From Rhizobiales bacterium 63-22 (GTDB taxonomy: Bacteria; Pseudomonadota; Alphaproteobacteria; Rhizobiales; Rhizobiaceae), in the NCBI GenBank assembly GCA_001898995.1, contig MKVZ01000020.1:47438-111437 (forward strand): a stretch of DNA of 64,000 nt, in the 5' to 3' direction. This document shows, one piece after another, positions 39,846-48,349 of this stretch; the stretch's first letter is position 1; every line of letters begins with the position of its first letter. The notes beneath the pieces are model-generated. The model saw only the letters and a list, made by a program, of their open reading frames with translations. It had not been told where the DNA came from and did not search any database. The translations under genes were made by a program, and so were the position numbers.

Positions 39846-40883
39846 TCAGTGCGACGTCACGGTCGCGGCTGCGAGTTTCTTGAGATCGACCTTGCCGAGC
39901 GGGTTGCCGGCGGCGCAGGTCACGACGACATTCTTTCCGTCATCGTGCGCGAGCACTTTGATCGCGTCCTCGACGGTGGTTCCCGTCATCACAGTCACGG
40001 AACCCGCCGCTTCCTCCGGCGTCACCGGGTCCATGATGGCGTCGACCTGAATGACGCGGCCGCGGTTCACTTCCTTGACAAAGTTGGCCACATAGTCGTC
40101 GGCGGGACGCAGTACGATATCCTGGCTGGTGCCCTGCTGGATGATTTCGCCATCGCGCAGGATCGCGATCTGGTCGCCCAGCCGCAGCGCCTCGTCCAGA
40201 TCGTGCGTGATGAACACGATGGTCTTGCGTATCTCCTTTTGCAGGTCGAGCAGCACCGTCTGCATGTCGGTTCGGATCAGCGGGTCGAGCGCCGAATAGG
40301 CCTCGTCCATCAGAAGCACCGGCGCGTCGTTGGCAAGCGCGCGCGCAAGACCCACCCGCTGCTGCATGCCGCCCGACAACTGGTTGGGATAGCGCTTTTC
40401 AAAGCCCCGCAATCCCACGCGCTCGATCCAGCGCATGGCGATATCCACCGCCTTCGCGCGCGCCATGCCCTGAACCTCAAGCCCGTAGAGCGCATTGTCC
40501 AGTACGGTGCGGTGCGGCAGCAGCGCGAACTTCTGGAACACCATCGCCGTCTGGTGGCGGCGGAACTGCCGCAGCTCCGCGGCGTTCATCTTCACCACGT
40601 CGGCGCCGTTGACCAGCACCTCGCCCGCCGTCGGATCGATCAGCCGGTTGATGTGGCGGATCAGCGTCGACTTGCCCGAACCGGACAGGCCCATGATGAC
40701 CTGAATGCAGCCGCCGGGCATCTCGATATTGATATCCTTCAGCCCCAGCACATGGCCGTATTTGTCGTTGAGGTCGGACTTGCTGAGGCCGCCCCGCACG
40801 GCCTCGACATGCTTCTTCGCTTCGGGACCGAAGATCTTGTAGAGATGGCGGATACTGATGCCCTCGAAAGCGGTCTCAGCCAT
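39846..40883 (-). CDS. proV: glycine betaine/proline betaine ABC transporter ATP-binding protein
   Basis: A 345-residue ProV-type ATPase. The N-terminal IRHLYKIFGPEAKKHVEAVRGGLSKSDLNDKYGHVLGLKDI is specific to ProV; Walker A is GLSGSGKST, the signature LSGGMQQRVGLARAL, Walker B VLLMDEAYSALDPL (Ala instead of the usual Pro). The C-terminal 70 residues (VDAIMDPVTPEEAA, DAIKVLAHDDGKNVVV) are a CBS-like osmosensing region. The start at 40881-40883 overlaps the permease end by eight bases. Betaine binding is inferred from family and the neighbouring demethylase. Confidence 0.9.
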   Translation of the reverse strand: MAETAFEGISIRHLYKIFGPEAKKHVEAVRGGLSKSDLNDKYGHVLGLKDINIEMPGGCIQVIMGLSGSGKSTLIRHINRLIDPTAGEVLVNGADVVKMNAAELRQFRRHQTAMVFQKFALLPHRTVLDNALYGLEVQGMARAKAVDIAMRWIERVGLRGFEKRYPNQLSGGMQQRVGLARALANDAPVLLMDEAYSALDPLIRTDMQTVLLDLQKEIRKTIVFITHDLDEALRLGDQIAILRDGEIIQQGTSQDIVLRPADDYVANFVKEVNRGRVIQVDAIMDPVTPEEAAGSVTVMTGTTVEDAIKVLAHDDGKNVVVTCAAGNPLGKVDLKKLAAATVTSH

Positions 40884-41763
40884 GGACGATCTCCTGATGT
40901 TTCTGGAGCCGCTTGCCATAGGCCTGGCTGACCCGGTCGAAGATGATGGCGATGCCGACGATGGCAAGCCCGTTGAAGATGCCGAGTGTGAAATACTGGT
41001 TGGCGATGGCCTTCAGCACCGGCTGGCCCAGCCCCTGAACCCCGATCATCGAGGCCACGACAACCATGGCCAGCGCCATCATGATGGTCTGGTTGATGCC
41101 GGCCATGATGGTGGGCAGCGCAAGGGGAAGCTGCACCTTGAACAGTTTCTGCGCGTCCGACGAGCCGAAGGCGTCGGCGGCTTCCAGCACGTCGCGGTCC
41201 ACGAGGCGGATACCCAGATTGGTAAGCCGGATCATCGGCGGAATGGCATAGATGACCACCGCGATCAGCCCCGGCACCCGCCCGATGCCCAGAAGCATGA
41301 CGACCGGGATCAGGTAGACGAAGCTCGGCATGGTCTGCATCACGTCGAGGATGGGATTGATGACTTTCTGGAGCCGTTCCGATCGGGCCATGAGGATGCC
41401 GATCGGCAGACCGATGATGACCGAAAGGATGGTACAGACGAAAATCATCGAAATGGTCCGCATCGCATCCTCCCACATGTCGAAATAACCGATCAGCAGC
41501 AGGGTGACGAGCGAACCCAGCACCACCCTGAGGCTGCGGCTGGCCAGCCAGGCAATGGCGAGGATGATGAGAATGATGATCGGCCACGGCGTCTGCGTCA
41601 TGAAACGCTCGGACCACAGCAGGAATTTCTGCAAGGGCAAGAAGAAGTCCCCGATGGCGTCGCCATAGGCGCGCGTGAAGGCGCGGAAGCCGTTGTCGAT
41701 CGCAAGCTTCAGGTCGCGCAGCGCATCGTCGTTCATATGCGGAAATCTGTAGAACCAGTCCAT
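40876..41763 (-). CDS. proW: glycine betaine/proline betaine ABC transporter permease
   Basis: A 295-residue ProW-type permease. A long N-terminal stretch (AIDNGFRAFTRAYGDAIGDFFLPLQKFLLWSERFM) precedes about six helices, as in ProW. The docking loop is VDRDVLEAADAFGSSDAQKLFKVQLPLALPTIMAG. LDVMQTMPSFVYLIPVVMLLGIG closely parallels ChoW in this window. It lies 171 bases after proX, with a stem-loop between. Confidence 0.9.
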   Translation of the reverse strand: MDWFYRFPHMNDDALRDLKLAIDNGFRAFTRAYGDAIGDFFLPLQKFLLWSERFMTQTPWPIIILIILAIAWLASRSLRVVLGSLVTLLLIGYFDMWEDAMRTISMIFVCTILSVIIGLPIGILMARSERLQKVINPILDVMQTMPSFVYLIPVVMLLGIGRVPGLIAVVIYAIPPMIRLTNLGIRLVDRDVLEAADAFGSSDAQKLFKVQLPLALPTIMAGINQTIMMALAMVVVASMIGVQGLGQPVLKAIANQYFTLGIFNGLAIVGIAIIFDRVSQAYGKRLQKHQEIVHG

Positions 41764-41898
41764 TCAGTTCCCCTTAATGTGCACTCTTGCCGGGAATGCT
41801 CCGGAACCGCGTGGCGTACAAAAGCGCGCCATGCGAGACCTCGGCCCCACTTCCTCTTTTGGGAAGCTTGTATCCGGCATGTCGGATCACGGAAGCTA

Positions 41899-41921
41899 GC
41901 GGCGCGCCGGTGGCGCGCCGC
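41899..41921 (-). other. intercistronic stem-loop between proX and proW
   Basis: Two copies of GGCGCGCC (41901-41908 and 41912-41919) with flanking GC pairs form a stem of about ten pairs just past the proX stop. It has no U-tract. Confidence 0.6.
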
Positions 41922-41934
41922 GCTTCTGGAAGCA

Positions 41935-42951
41935 TCAGAGCGACGCTTCGATCTTCTTCGCCGCGTCCGGCGTGACCCACTTCGTCCAGATATCCTTGTT
42001 CTCCTTCAGGAAGTGCTTGGCGCCATCTTCACCGGTCGCCTGATTGGCGGTCATCCACGCCATCAGCTTGCCGACCGTTTCGTTGCTCCACGACCGCTTC
42101 TTGAGATAGTCCATGATATCCGGGCCGAGCTTGTCGGCGGATTTTTTCGCCACCAGCGTCTTGATCGTGTCCACCGGCCACGCGTTCGGCTTGGGATCGG
42201 GGCAGTTGGCGACGGTGTCGCAGCGCTTCCATTCGGCCGCGTCGTAGGGAACGCCGAAACCGAGCTTCACCATGGCATATTTGCCGAGCAGCGCCGTCGG
42301 TGCCCAGTAATAGGCGACGATGTTCTCCTTGTGCTCATAGGCCTTGGCAATGGCGCCGTCGAGGCCAGCCGCCGAGCCGCTGTCCACCAGGGTGAAGTTG
42401 TGTTCCGCCGCCTTGTAGGCCTTGAAGAGCTGCGAGGTCACCACGGTGCCGCCCCAACCCTGCGGGCCGTTCACGATCGCGCCCTTGGACGGATCGTCCT
42501 GCGAGGGAAAGAGTTCGGGATGCTTGAGCATGTCCGGAATGGTCTTGATATCGGGATGGGCCTCGGCGGTATATTTGGGAATCCACCAGCCCTGGACACC
42601 GCCGTCCGGCAGTGGCGTTCCCACTTCGATCAGCTTGCCGTCCGCCACGCCTTTCTTCACTACATCGGGAAGCAGGTCGACCCAGCCTTCCGGCGCGATA
42701 TCCGGCTCTCCCTTTTCGGCCATGGAGGTAATCGTCGGCACGGTGTCGCCGACGGTGATTTCCGCGTCGCAGCCATATCCTTCGTTGAGGATGATCTTGT
42801 CGAGATTGGAAAGAACTTCCGCGCTCTGCCAGTTCATGCTGGCGATCGTGATATGACCACACGCGGCGGCGTTCGCGGCAGGCGCCGCCCCGATCAGGCC
42901 GGCTCCGAGCACGCCGAATGTCAGGCAGGTCGATGCGAGCAGTTTTTTCAT
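41935..42951 (-). CDS. proX: glycine betaine/proline betaine ABC transporter substrate-binding protein
   Basis: A 338-residue periplasmic protein of the OpuAC family. The signal peptide ends at PAANAAACG (about residue 28). HITIASMNWQSAEVLSNLDKIILNEGYGCDAE and GWVDLLPDVV and VQGWWIPKYTAEAHPDI show the Trp-rich betaine pocket of ProX. The start is the ATG at 42949-42951 after AAAGGGAAC. It leads the proXWV operon. Next to the TetR/flavin oxidoreductase pair, it may feed a betaine into that enzyme. Confidence 0.9.
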   Translation of the reverse strand: MKKLLASTCLTFGVLGAGLIGAAPAANAAACGHITIASMNWQSAEVLSNLDKIILNEGYGCDAEITVGDTVPTITSMAEKGEPDIAPEGWVDLLPDVVKKGVADGKLIEVGTPLPDGGVQGWWIPKYTAEAHPDIKTIPDMLKHPELFPSQDDPSKGAIVNGPQGWGGTVVTSQLFKAYKAAEHNFTLVDSGSAAGLDGAIAKAYEHKENIVAYYWAPTALLGKYAMVKLGFGVPYDAAEWKRCDTVANCPDPKPNAWPVDTIKTLVAKKSADKLGPDIMDYLKKRSWSNETVGKLMAWMTANQATGEDGAKHFLKENKDIWTKWVTPDAAKKIEASL

Positions 42952-43194
42952 GAGCGTTCCCTTTAATTTTAGCGGCTCTATCGTTCGCAACGGGATGCCG
43001 CACCCCCCCGCTGCGGTTTTGGTGAAGACGTTTCCGCCATTCTCACGGCTCAAGCATAGGCAGCCGCAGGCCCTTTGGCTACGACTTTGCCGAAGTCAGC
43101 TTGCCGCATGCCCCTCCGGCAGGGCTGCGCTCGTTCCGCCATATGCTGTAAAAGATGCGACGATATGCTCAAGGGTGTGCGCCATCGCTGCCCC

Positions 43195-43824
43195 CTAACC
43201 CGGCTTGTAGCCGTGCCGGGCATAAAAACGGGCGAGTTCCCTCGGCTCCGGTTTCGTGCCGGTAAAGATCTCGATATATTCCGGGATGCGCAGCATGCGA
43301 AGGCCGATATCCTCCTCCGTCTGCATCGATATATAGCCGATCTGCACCAGATAGGTCGTCCTCGCGCGGACATCCGCCGGCGTTTCCTCGCAGCCGAAGC
43401 GCATCAGCATCCGTTTCAGCGCGTCGAGCCGGGTCTGGTCCGCCGCCCGGACCTCTTTCAGGATCGCGTCGGACTGCAAGGCCCAGCTTCGGATTGCGAA
43501 CTCGAATTTCGCATCGAAAAGACCGGTGTCGAGCCAGCAGTCGAACACGTTCAGCATCGCCTCGGCGAGAGACTCCGCATAGGCCTCCGACCGCCGGACG
43601 ATATTGCCGGTGTTTTTATCGCGCCAGCGCGCCACCAGCGCGCCCAGAAGCTCGTCGCGGTCCTTGAAGAACCAGTAGAAGCTGGTGCGCGACAGATTGA
43701 GCCTCTTGGCCAGCGGAAGAATCTTCACGGAATCGACGCCCGATTCCAGCAGCGCCTGATAGGCCGCCTCCAGCCAGCCCTCCGCCGATCCGCGCCAGCC
43801 GCTATCCTGCACAGTCTGATCCAT
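43195..43824 (-). CDS. TetR family transcriptional regulator
   Basis: A 209-residue TetR repressor. The HTH is VKILPLAKRLNLSRTSFYWFFKDRDELLGALVARW (about residues 33-67), longer than BetI-type spacing but with the family SFYWFFKDRDEL core. The ligand-binding domain follows. It is divergent from the flavin oxidoreductase, and the spacer carries two inverted copies of a 17-base site, which makes it the probable local repressor. The ligand may be a betaine or its demethylation product; that is inferred from the neighbours. Confidence 0.88.
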   Translation of the reverse strand: MDQTVQDSGWRGSAEGWLEAAYQALLESGVDSVKILPLAKRLNLSRTSFYWFFKDRDELLGALVARWRDKNTGNIVRRSEAYAESLAEAMLNVFDCWLDTGLFDAKFEFAIRSWALQSDAILKEVRAADQTRLDALKRMLMRFGCEETPADVRARTTYLVQIGYISMQTEEDIGLRMLRIPEYIEIFTGTKPEPRELARFYARHGYKPG

Positions 43825-43864
43825 ATCCCGATCCTAACAATGCGCCGCCGTTCGGCGCAAGCGG

Positions 43865-43926
43865 AATGTACATACGTGTCATATCAACGCACCACGGTGT
43901 TCTCCACATTGACACCTATGTACATT
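43865..43926. promoter_or_regulatory. paired inverted 17-base operators between TetR and oxidoreductase genes
   Basis: AATGTACATACGTGTCA (43865-43881) and TGACACCTATGTACATT (43910-43926) are inverted copies with one mismatch, centred 45 bases apart. Each contains the palindrome ATGTACAT. The right copy overlaps a perfect -35 TTGACA (43909-43914) directed at the oxidoreductase gene, so a bound TetR protein would occlude the promoter. The left copy lies close to the tetR start. Confidence 0.75.
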
Positions 43927-43954
43927 CGGATTTAGCGTCCCGACAACAATCAAT

Positions 43955-44022
43955 AGAGCGCATCCCGAAAAGTGTGAAACGGTTTTCGGATGAGATACGC
44001 GTCAAAACAAATAGTTAGAGCA
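43955..44022. repeat. Rhizobiales intergenic repeat abutting the oxidoreductase start
   Basis: The stretch from AGAGCGCATCCCGAAAAG through GGTTTTCGGATGAGATACG to ACAAATAGTTAGAGCACC has the form of a repeated intergenic element I recognise from Brucella and related genomes. It contains a stem ATCC(C)GAAAA / TTTTCGGAT and is flanked by TAGAGC on both sides. It fills the 5' leader of the oxidoreductase gene up to six bases before its ATG. Copy number not checked. Confidence 0.6.
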
Positions 44023-44028
44023 CCGGCC

Positions 44029-46065
44029 ATGTCGAACGATCCCCTTCTCCAGCCTTACAAGCTCAAGCATCTCACCCTGCGCAACCGGATCATCGTCACC
44101 TCGCACGAGCCGGCCTATCCCGAGGACGGCATGCCGAAGGCGCGCTACCGCGCCTATACGGTGGAGCGCGCGAAAGGCGGTGTGGCCATGACCATGACGG
44201 CGGGCTCCGCCGCCGTGTCGAAGGACAGCCCGCCGGTGTTCAACAACCTTCTCGCCTACAAGGACGAGATCGTGCCATGGATCAAGGAGATGACCGACGC
44301 CGTCCACGAAGAGGGCGCGGCCATCATGATCCAGCTCACGCATCTGGGCCGCCGCACCCGCTGGGACAAGGGCGACTGGCTGCCGGTGGTCACGCCGTCG
44401 CACCGTCAGGAGCCCGCGCACCGCGCATTCCCCAAGAAGATCGAGGACTGGGACATAGAGCGCATCATCGGGGACTTCGCCGACGCCGCCGAGCGCATGA
44501 AGGCCGGCGGCATGGACGGCGTGGAACTGGAAGCCTACGGCCACCTGATCGATCAGTTCATCTCGCCGCTCACCAATGAACTGGACGAACCCTACGGCGG
44601 ATCGCTGGAAAACCGGCTGCGCTTCTGCTTCGACGTGTTTTCGGCAATGCGCAAGCGGGTGGGGGACGATTTCATCCTCGGCATCCGCTACACCGCCGAC
44701 GAGCGCCAGCCGGGCGGGGTGACCAAGGCGGAAGGGCTGGAAATCTCGAAGCGTCTCAAGGAAAGCGGCCTCATCGACTATCTGAACGTAATCCGGGGCC
44801 ATATCGATACCGATGCCGCGCTGACCGACGTGATCCCCATTCAAGGCATGGCAAGCGCCCCCCATCTCGATTTCGCCGGCGAAGTGCGCGCGGCCACCGA
44901 TTTCCCGACCTTCCACGCCGCCAAGATTCAGGATGTGGCCACCGCCCGCCATGCCATCTCTTCGGGCAAGGTCGACATGATCGGCATGACCCGCGCCCAT
45001 CTGGCCGACCCGCATATCGTGCGCAAGATCATGGAAAAGCGCGAGGACGATATCCGCCCGTGCGTCGGCGCGAATTATTGCCTCGACCGCATCTATCAGG
45101 GCGGCGAGGCCTATTGCATCCACAACGCCGCCACCGGGCGCGAATTGACCATGCCGCATATCGTGAAAAAAGCCGATGCCCGCAGAAAGGTCGTCGTGGT
45201 CGGCGCGGGTCCGGCCGGGCTGGAAGCGGCGCGCGTGGCGGCGGAGCGCGGCCATGATGTCGTGGTGCTGGAGGCCGCCGCGCATCCGGGCGGGCAGATC
45301 CGCCTCACCGCGCAGAGCGAGCGCCGCCGGGAGATGATCTCCATCATCGACTGGCGCATGGCCCAGTGCGAGAAACGCGGCGTGGTCTTTCATTTCAACA
45401 CATGGGCCGACGCCGAAACCGTGCAGGCGGAAAATCCCGACGTGGTCATCATCGCCACCGGCGGCCTGCCGCATACGGAAGCGCTCGCGAAGGGCAACGA
45501 ACTGGTCGTCTCGGCATGGGACATCATCGCCGGCGACGTGAAGCCGGGAACCAACGTCCTGATCTTCGACGATGCCGGCGACCATGCCGGCCTTCAGGCG
45601 GCGGAGATCATCGCCAGAACCGGGGCGAAGGTCGAAATCATGACGCCCGACCGTTCCTTCGCGCCGGAAGTGATGGGCATGAACCTCGTGCCCTATATGC
45701 GTTCGTTGCAGAAGCTCGACACCACTTTCACGGTGACGTACCGGCTGGAAGCGGTCGAGAAGCAGGGCAATCAACTCGTCGCCCATATCGGCAGCGACTA
45801 TGGCGGCGTGTCGAAGCAGCGCATGGTGGATCAGGTGATCGTCAATCACGGCACCATTCCGCTCGACGAGCTTTATTTCGAGTTGAAACCCCTGTCGTCC
45901 AATGGCGGCGAAACCTCCTACGCGCAGTTGATCGCCGGCGAACCGCAATCCGTGCTCCGCAATCCGCACGGAAAATTCCGGCTGTTCAGGATCGGCGACG
46001 CCGTCGCCGCCCGCAACACCCATGCCGCCATCTATGACGGATTGCGGCTCGTAAAGGATATCTGA
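44029..46065 (+). CDS. TMADH/DgcA-like NADH:flavin oxidoreductase, probable N-methyl demethylase
   Basis: A 678-residue two-domain flavoprotein. Residues 1-370 form an OYE-type FMN barrel (LTLRNRIIVTSHEPAYPEDG, AAIMIQLTHLGRRTRW, GVELEAYGHLIDQFISPLTN). From about residue 386 comes a FAD/NAD domain (VVVVGAGPAGLEAARVAAERG). The iron-sulphur region is C345-VG-A348-NY-C351 and C363, with Ala in place of the second Cys of trimethylamine dehydrogenase; DgcA-type dimethylglycine demethylases share this pattern. Next to a betaine importer, it probably removes N-methyl groups from a betaine or N-methylproline. ATG at 44029; no Shine-Dalgarno is seen. Confidence 0.8.
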   Translation: MSNDPLLQPYKLKHLTLRNRIIVTSHEPAYPEDGMPKARYRAYTVERAKGGVAMTMTAGSAAVSKDSPPVFNNLLAYKDEIVPWIKEMTDAVHEEGAAIMIQLTHLGRRTRWDKGDWLPVVTPSHRQEPAHRAFPKKIEDWDIERIIGDFADAAERMKAGGMDGVELEAYGHLIDQFISPLTNELDEPYGGSLENRLRFCFDVFSAMRKRVGDDFILGIRYTADERQPGGVTKAEGLEISKRLKESGLIDYLNVIRGHIDTDAALTDVIPIQGMASAPHLDFAGEVRAATDFPTFHAAKIQDVATARHAISSGKVDMIGMTRAHLADPHIVRKIMEKREDDIRPCVGANYCLDRIYQGGEAYCIHNAATGRELTMPHIVKKADARRKVVVVGAGPAGLEAARVAAERGHDVVVLEAAAHPGGQIRLTAQSERRREMISIIDWRMAQCEKRGVVFHFNTWADAETVQAENPDVVIIATGGLPHTEALAKGNELVVSAWDIIAGDVKPGTNVLIFDDAGDHAGLQAAEIIARTGAKVEIMTPDRSFAPEVMGMNLVPYMRSLQKLDTTFTVTYRLEAVEKQGNQLVAHIGSDYGGVSKQRMVDQVIVNHGTIPLDELYFELKPLSSNGGETSYAQLIAGEPQSVLRNPHGKFRLFRIGDAVAARNTHAAIYDGLRLVKDI

Positions 46066-46215
46066 CAGGTCGGACGGCGCCTGAAAGCGAAAAACGGCGC
46101 GATTTTATGACTTTACACAAATTCGCGAGGGCAGCGCCCGCAAGAGAAACGGAACTGTATCTGCCGCCCGATTACCGATAAGAAGGAGCGAAGCATTTCT
46201 TGTGCTTCGGGGGGA

Positions 46216-47112
46216 ATGGTGAATTCGGTGCTGCAAAATTCCACGCCGCTCAGAGGCATTGCGCTCGCTTGCAGCGGCTATGCGTGCTTTGCCTTGCAGG
46301 ACGCGCTGGTGAAGTGGCTGGTCGCCGATTATGAGGTGCCGCAGATATTGTTCATGCGCAGCCTGATGATCGTTCTGATAACCGGCGTTCTGGTGCGGTA
46401 TCGGCGCCATCCTTCCATTTTCAAAAGCCCTTACAGGAATACGGTCGTCCTGCGCGCGGGCCTCATGCTGGGAGCGTGGCTGCTGTTTTACAATGCGGCA
46501 CGCTATCTGGAACTGGCCCAGCTCACGACGCTCTATTTCTCGGCGCCGATCATCGTCATGTTCCTGTCCATTCTCGTGCTCAAGGAGAAAATCAGCGCGG
46601 GCCGCTGGGCCGCCTGCGCGATCGGTTTCGTCGGCGTGACGGTGGCGACCAACCCGACCCACACGCCGAACCTGCTGCCGGCCGCCATGTGCGTTGCGGC
46701 GGGCTTCTGCTGGGCGTGGAGCACGATCCTCATCCGGCTGGTCAGCCGGAGCGAATCGACCCTCACCCAGATGTTCGCCACCAGCCTGATCTTCGGGATT
46801 GCCTGCGCGCTTTCCTTTCCGTGGATATGGAAAACCCCCGATGCCACCGGCTGGCTATTGATGATAAGCCTCGGCCTCATCGCGACACTGGGGCAATTTC
46901 TTCTGTATGAAGGCTTCCGCTATGCGTCGGCCTCCACGCTCGCGCCGATCGAATATAGCGGCCTGCTGTGGGCTTTCGTCTACGGCTACCTGATCTGGAA
47001 AGAAATTCCGCCGGCAAACGTCTTCGTCGGGGCCTTCCTGATTATTCTTTCGAGCTTCGTCCTCATCTTCTGGGAGCACCGCCGCTATACGCTCCGCGGT
47101 GCCTCCCACTGA
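46216..47112 (+). CDS. EamA family (DMT) transporter
   Basis: A 298-residue inner membrane protein with ten hydrophobic helices in two EamA repeats (GIALACSGYACFALQDALVKWLV, then AAMCVAAGFCWAWSTILIRLV). YNAARYLELAQLTTLYFSAPIIVMFLS is typical of the RhaT/YdcZ-like exporters. GGGGGG precedes the ATG at 46216. It follows the demethylase after 150 bases but with no sign of coupling. Its base composition is less GC-rich than the neighbours. Substrate unknown. Confidence 0.85.
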   Translation: MVNSVLQNSTPLRGIALACSGYACFALQDALVKWLVADYEVPQILFMRSLMIVLITGVLVRYRRHPSIFKSPYRNTVVLRAGLMLGAWLLFYNAARYLELAQLTTLYFSAPIIVMFLSILVLKEKISAGRWAACAIGFVGVTVATNPTHTPNLLPAAMCVAAGFCWAWSTILIRLVSRSESTLTQMFATSLIFGIACALSFPWIWKTPDATGWLLMISLGLIATLGQFLLYEGFRYASASTLAPIEYSGLLWAFVYGYLIWKEIPPANVFVGAFLIILSSFVLIFWEHRRYTLRGASH

Positions 47113-47127
47113 GACAGTGCCTCCCGT

Positions 47128-48312
47128 TCAAGATACTCCATCCGTCAACGGATTCTTTTTGCCCATGTCGGTATATCCGGCAGGCAGGCTGCCTTTCAGA
47201 TTTGTCACGCGCTTGAGCAATATGGCGTCGAATATCTGGTCGATGGCCTGTCTGGCACCCGCCACGCGCGACGGGTGATCGGTGTCTGCGGCCGCATGGG
47301 GCAGGAGTTCCAGCCGGTCGCCGAATTGCGGGACCAGTGCAAGATACGGCACCATGGGACCGCTCAGCGCGCCCGTATCCGCATCCTTGAAAAGGTCGGC
47401 GTCGATGGCGGCATGGGCCACCCCGCCGCGCGCCATGGCCTTGCCGAGCGCCGGAACGTCGACCAGTTCGCCGCGATCGTAATTGATGAGAACGGAACCG
47501 TGGTTCAGTACGGAAAAGACCGTTTCCCCTATCGATCCCTGATTGGCGTAGCGCCCGCTTTCCCTGTCGAACGGACCAAGCCCGAGATGGACCGAGAAGA
47601 CGTCTGCACCATTCGCCGCCGCCTCGATGGTGTCGGCATATTCAAATCCATCCGCCTCGATCCGCGCCCGATGATGCGCGCGCGCATAGACGGCGACCTT
47701 CATTCCGAAGGCCCGTCCGAGCAGGGCGAACTCGCGCCCTATATTGCCGAAACCGGCAACGGCCAGCCTTTTGCCTTCGAGCTTTTCCGTCGGATAATCG
47801 CGCAACTGCCGTCCCGTATCGAAATTGCCGGACGCGACAAGCGCGTGCAGCTTTGTCACGGGCAGGTCGGGCCGCACGCGAAGCAGGGCCTTGAAAGCCA
47901 TCTGCGCCGTCGCGCGGCTGTTGATGCCCGGCGTGTTCATCAGCGGGGCTTCGCCGCCCTCGCCGCTGCCGCCGCCCCACGAGACCGACCCCATATTGCC
48001 CGTTCCCGCCCCGATGCGGACGCCGCCCAGGCGGAACCGGGCAGCTTCGGGAATGAAGGTCGCCGCGGCGATGACGGCGTCATAGCGGCCATCGGCGGTG
48101 ATTCTCAGGATTTCCTCGGGGGTGCTGAGATCGGGAAGATAGAAGAAGTTCAGCCTGCCAGCCACCGGCGGGCGCGTTCCATCAGGGCCGCCGTCATGGA
48201 AAATCCCGCCCTTCGCCTCGATATGGGCTTTGGCCTCGCTGAAATCCGGCCTGCCGTTTTCGTCGAATTTCAACCCAACAAGATCGCAGATAAGAATATT
48301 GGCGGCGGTCAT
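47128..48312 (-). CDS. D-isomer-specific 2-hydroxyacid dehydrogenase family protein
   Basis: A 394-residue NAD(P)-dependent dehydrogenase. The Rossmann motif is AVAGFGNIGREFALLGRAFGMKVAVYARA (about residues 186-214). Catalytic candidates are the Arg of INYDRGELVD and the His of LELLPHAAADTDHPSRVA. An unusual insert SVSWGGGSGEGGEAPLMNTPG lies before the hinge. It reduces a 2-oxo acid or oxidises a D-2-hydroxy acid. It is the last gene of the ten-gene operon, 37 bases after the DadA-like gene, so it may handle a keto acid made by that pathway. Confidence 0.83.
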   Translation of the reverse strand: MTAANILICDLVGLKFDENGRPDFSEAKAHIEAKGGIFHDGGPDGTRPPVAGRLNFFYLPDLSTPEEILRITADGRYDAVIAAATFIPEAARFRLGGVRIGAGTGNMGSVSWGGGSGEGGEAPLMNTPGINSRATAQMAFKALLRVRPDLPVTKLHALVASGNFDTGRQLRDYPTEKLEGKRLAVAGFGNIGREFALLGRAFGMKVAVYARAHHRARIEADGFEYADTIEAAANGADVFSVHLGLGPFDRESGRYANQGSIGETVFSVLNHGSVLINYDRGELVDVPALGKAMARGGVAHAAIDADLFKDADTGALSGPMVPYLALVPQFGDRLELLPHAAADTDHPSRVAGARQAIDQIFDAILLKRVTNLKGSLPAGYTDMGKKNPLTDGVS

Positions 48313-48349
48313 TGCACATCCATTTTTGCCTGTGGCGGCTGAAACCGTT

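Noticed and set aside
42952..43194. Riboswitch upstream of proX
   Set aside because: No conserved aptamer-like pairing was recognised; only a short polyC stretch and ordinary promoter-like sequence.
44002..46023. Long minus-strand open frame (673 codons) opposite the flavin oxidoreductase
   Set aside because: Antisense shadow; no motifs, and the plus-strand gene is unambiguous.
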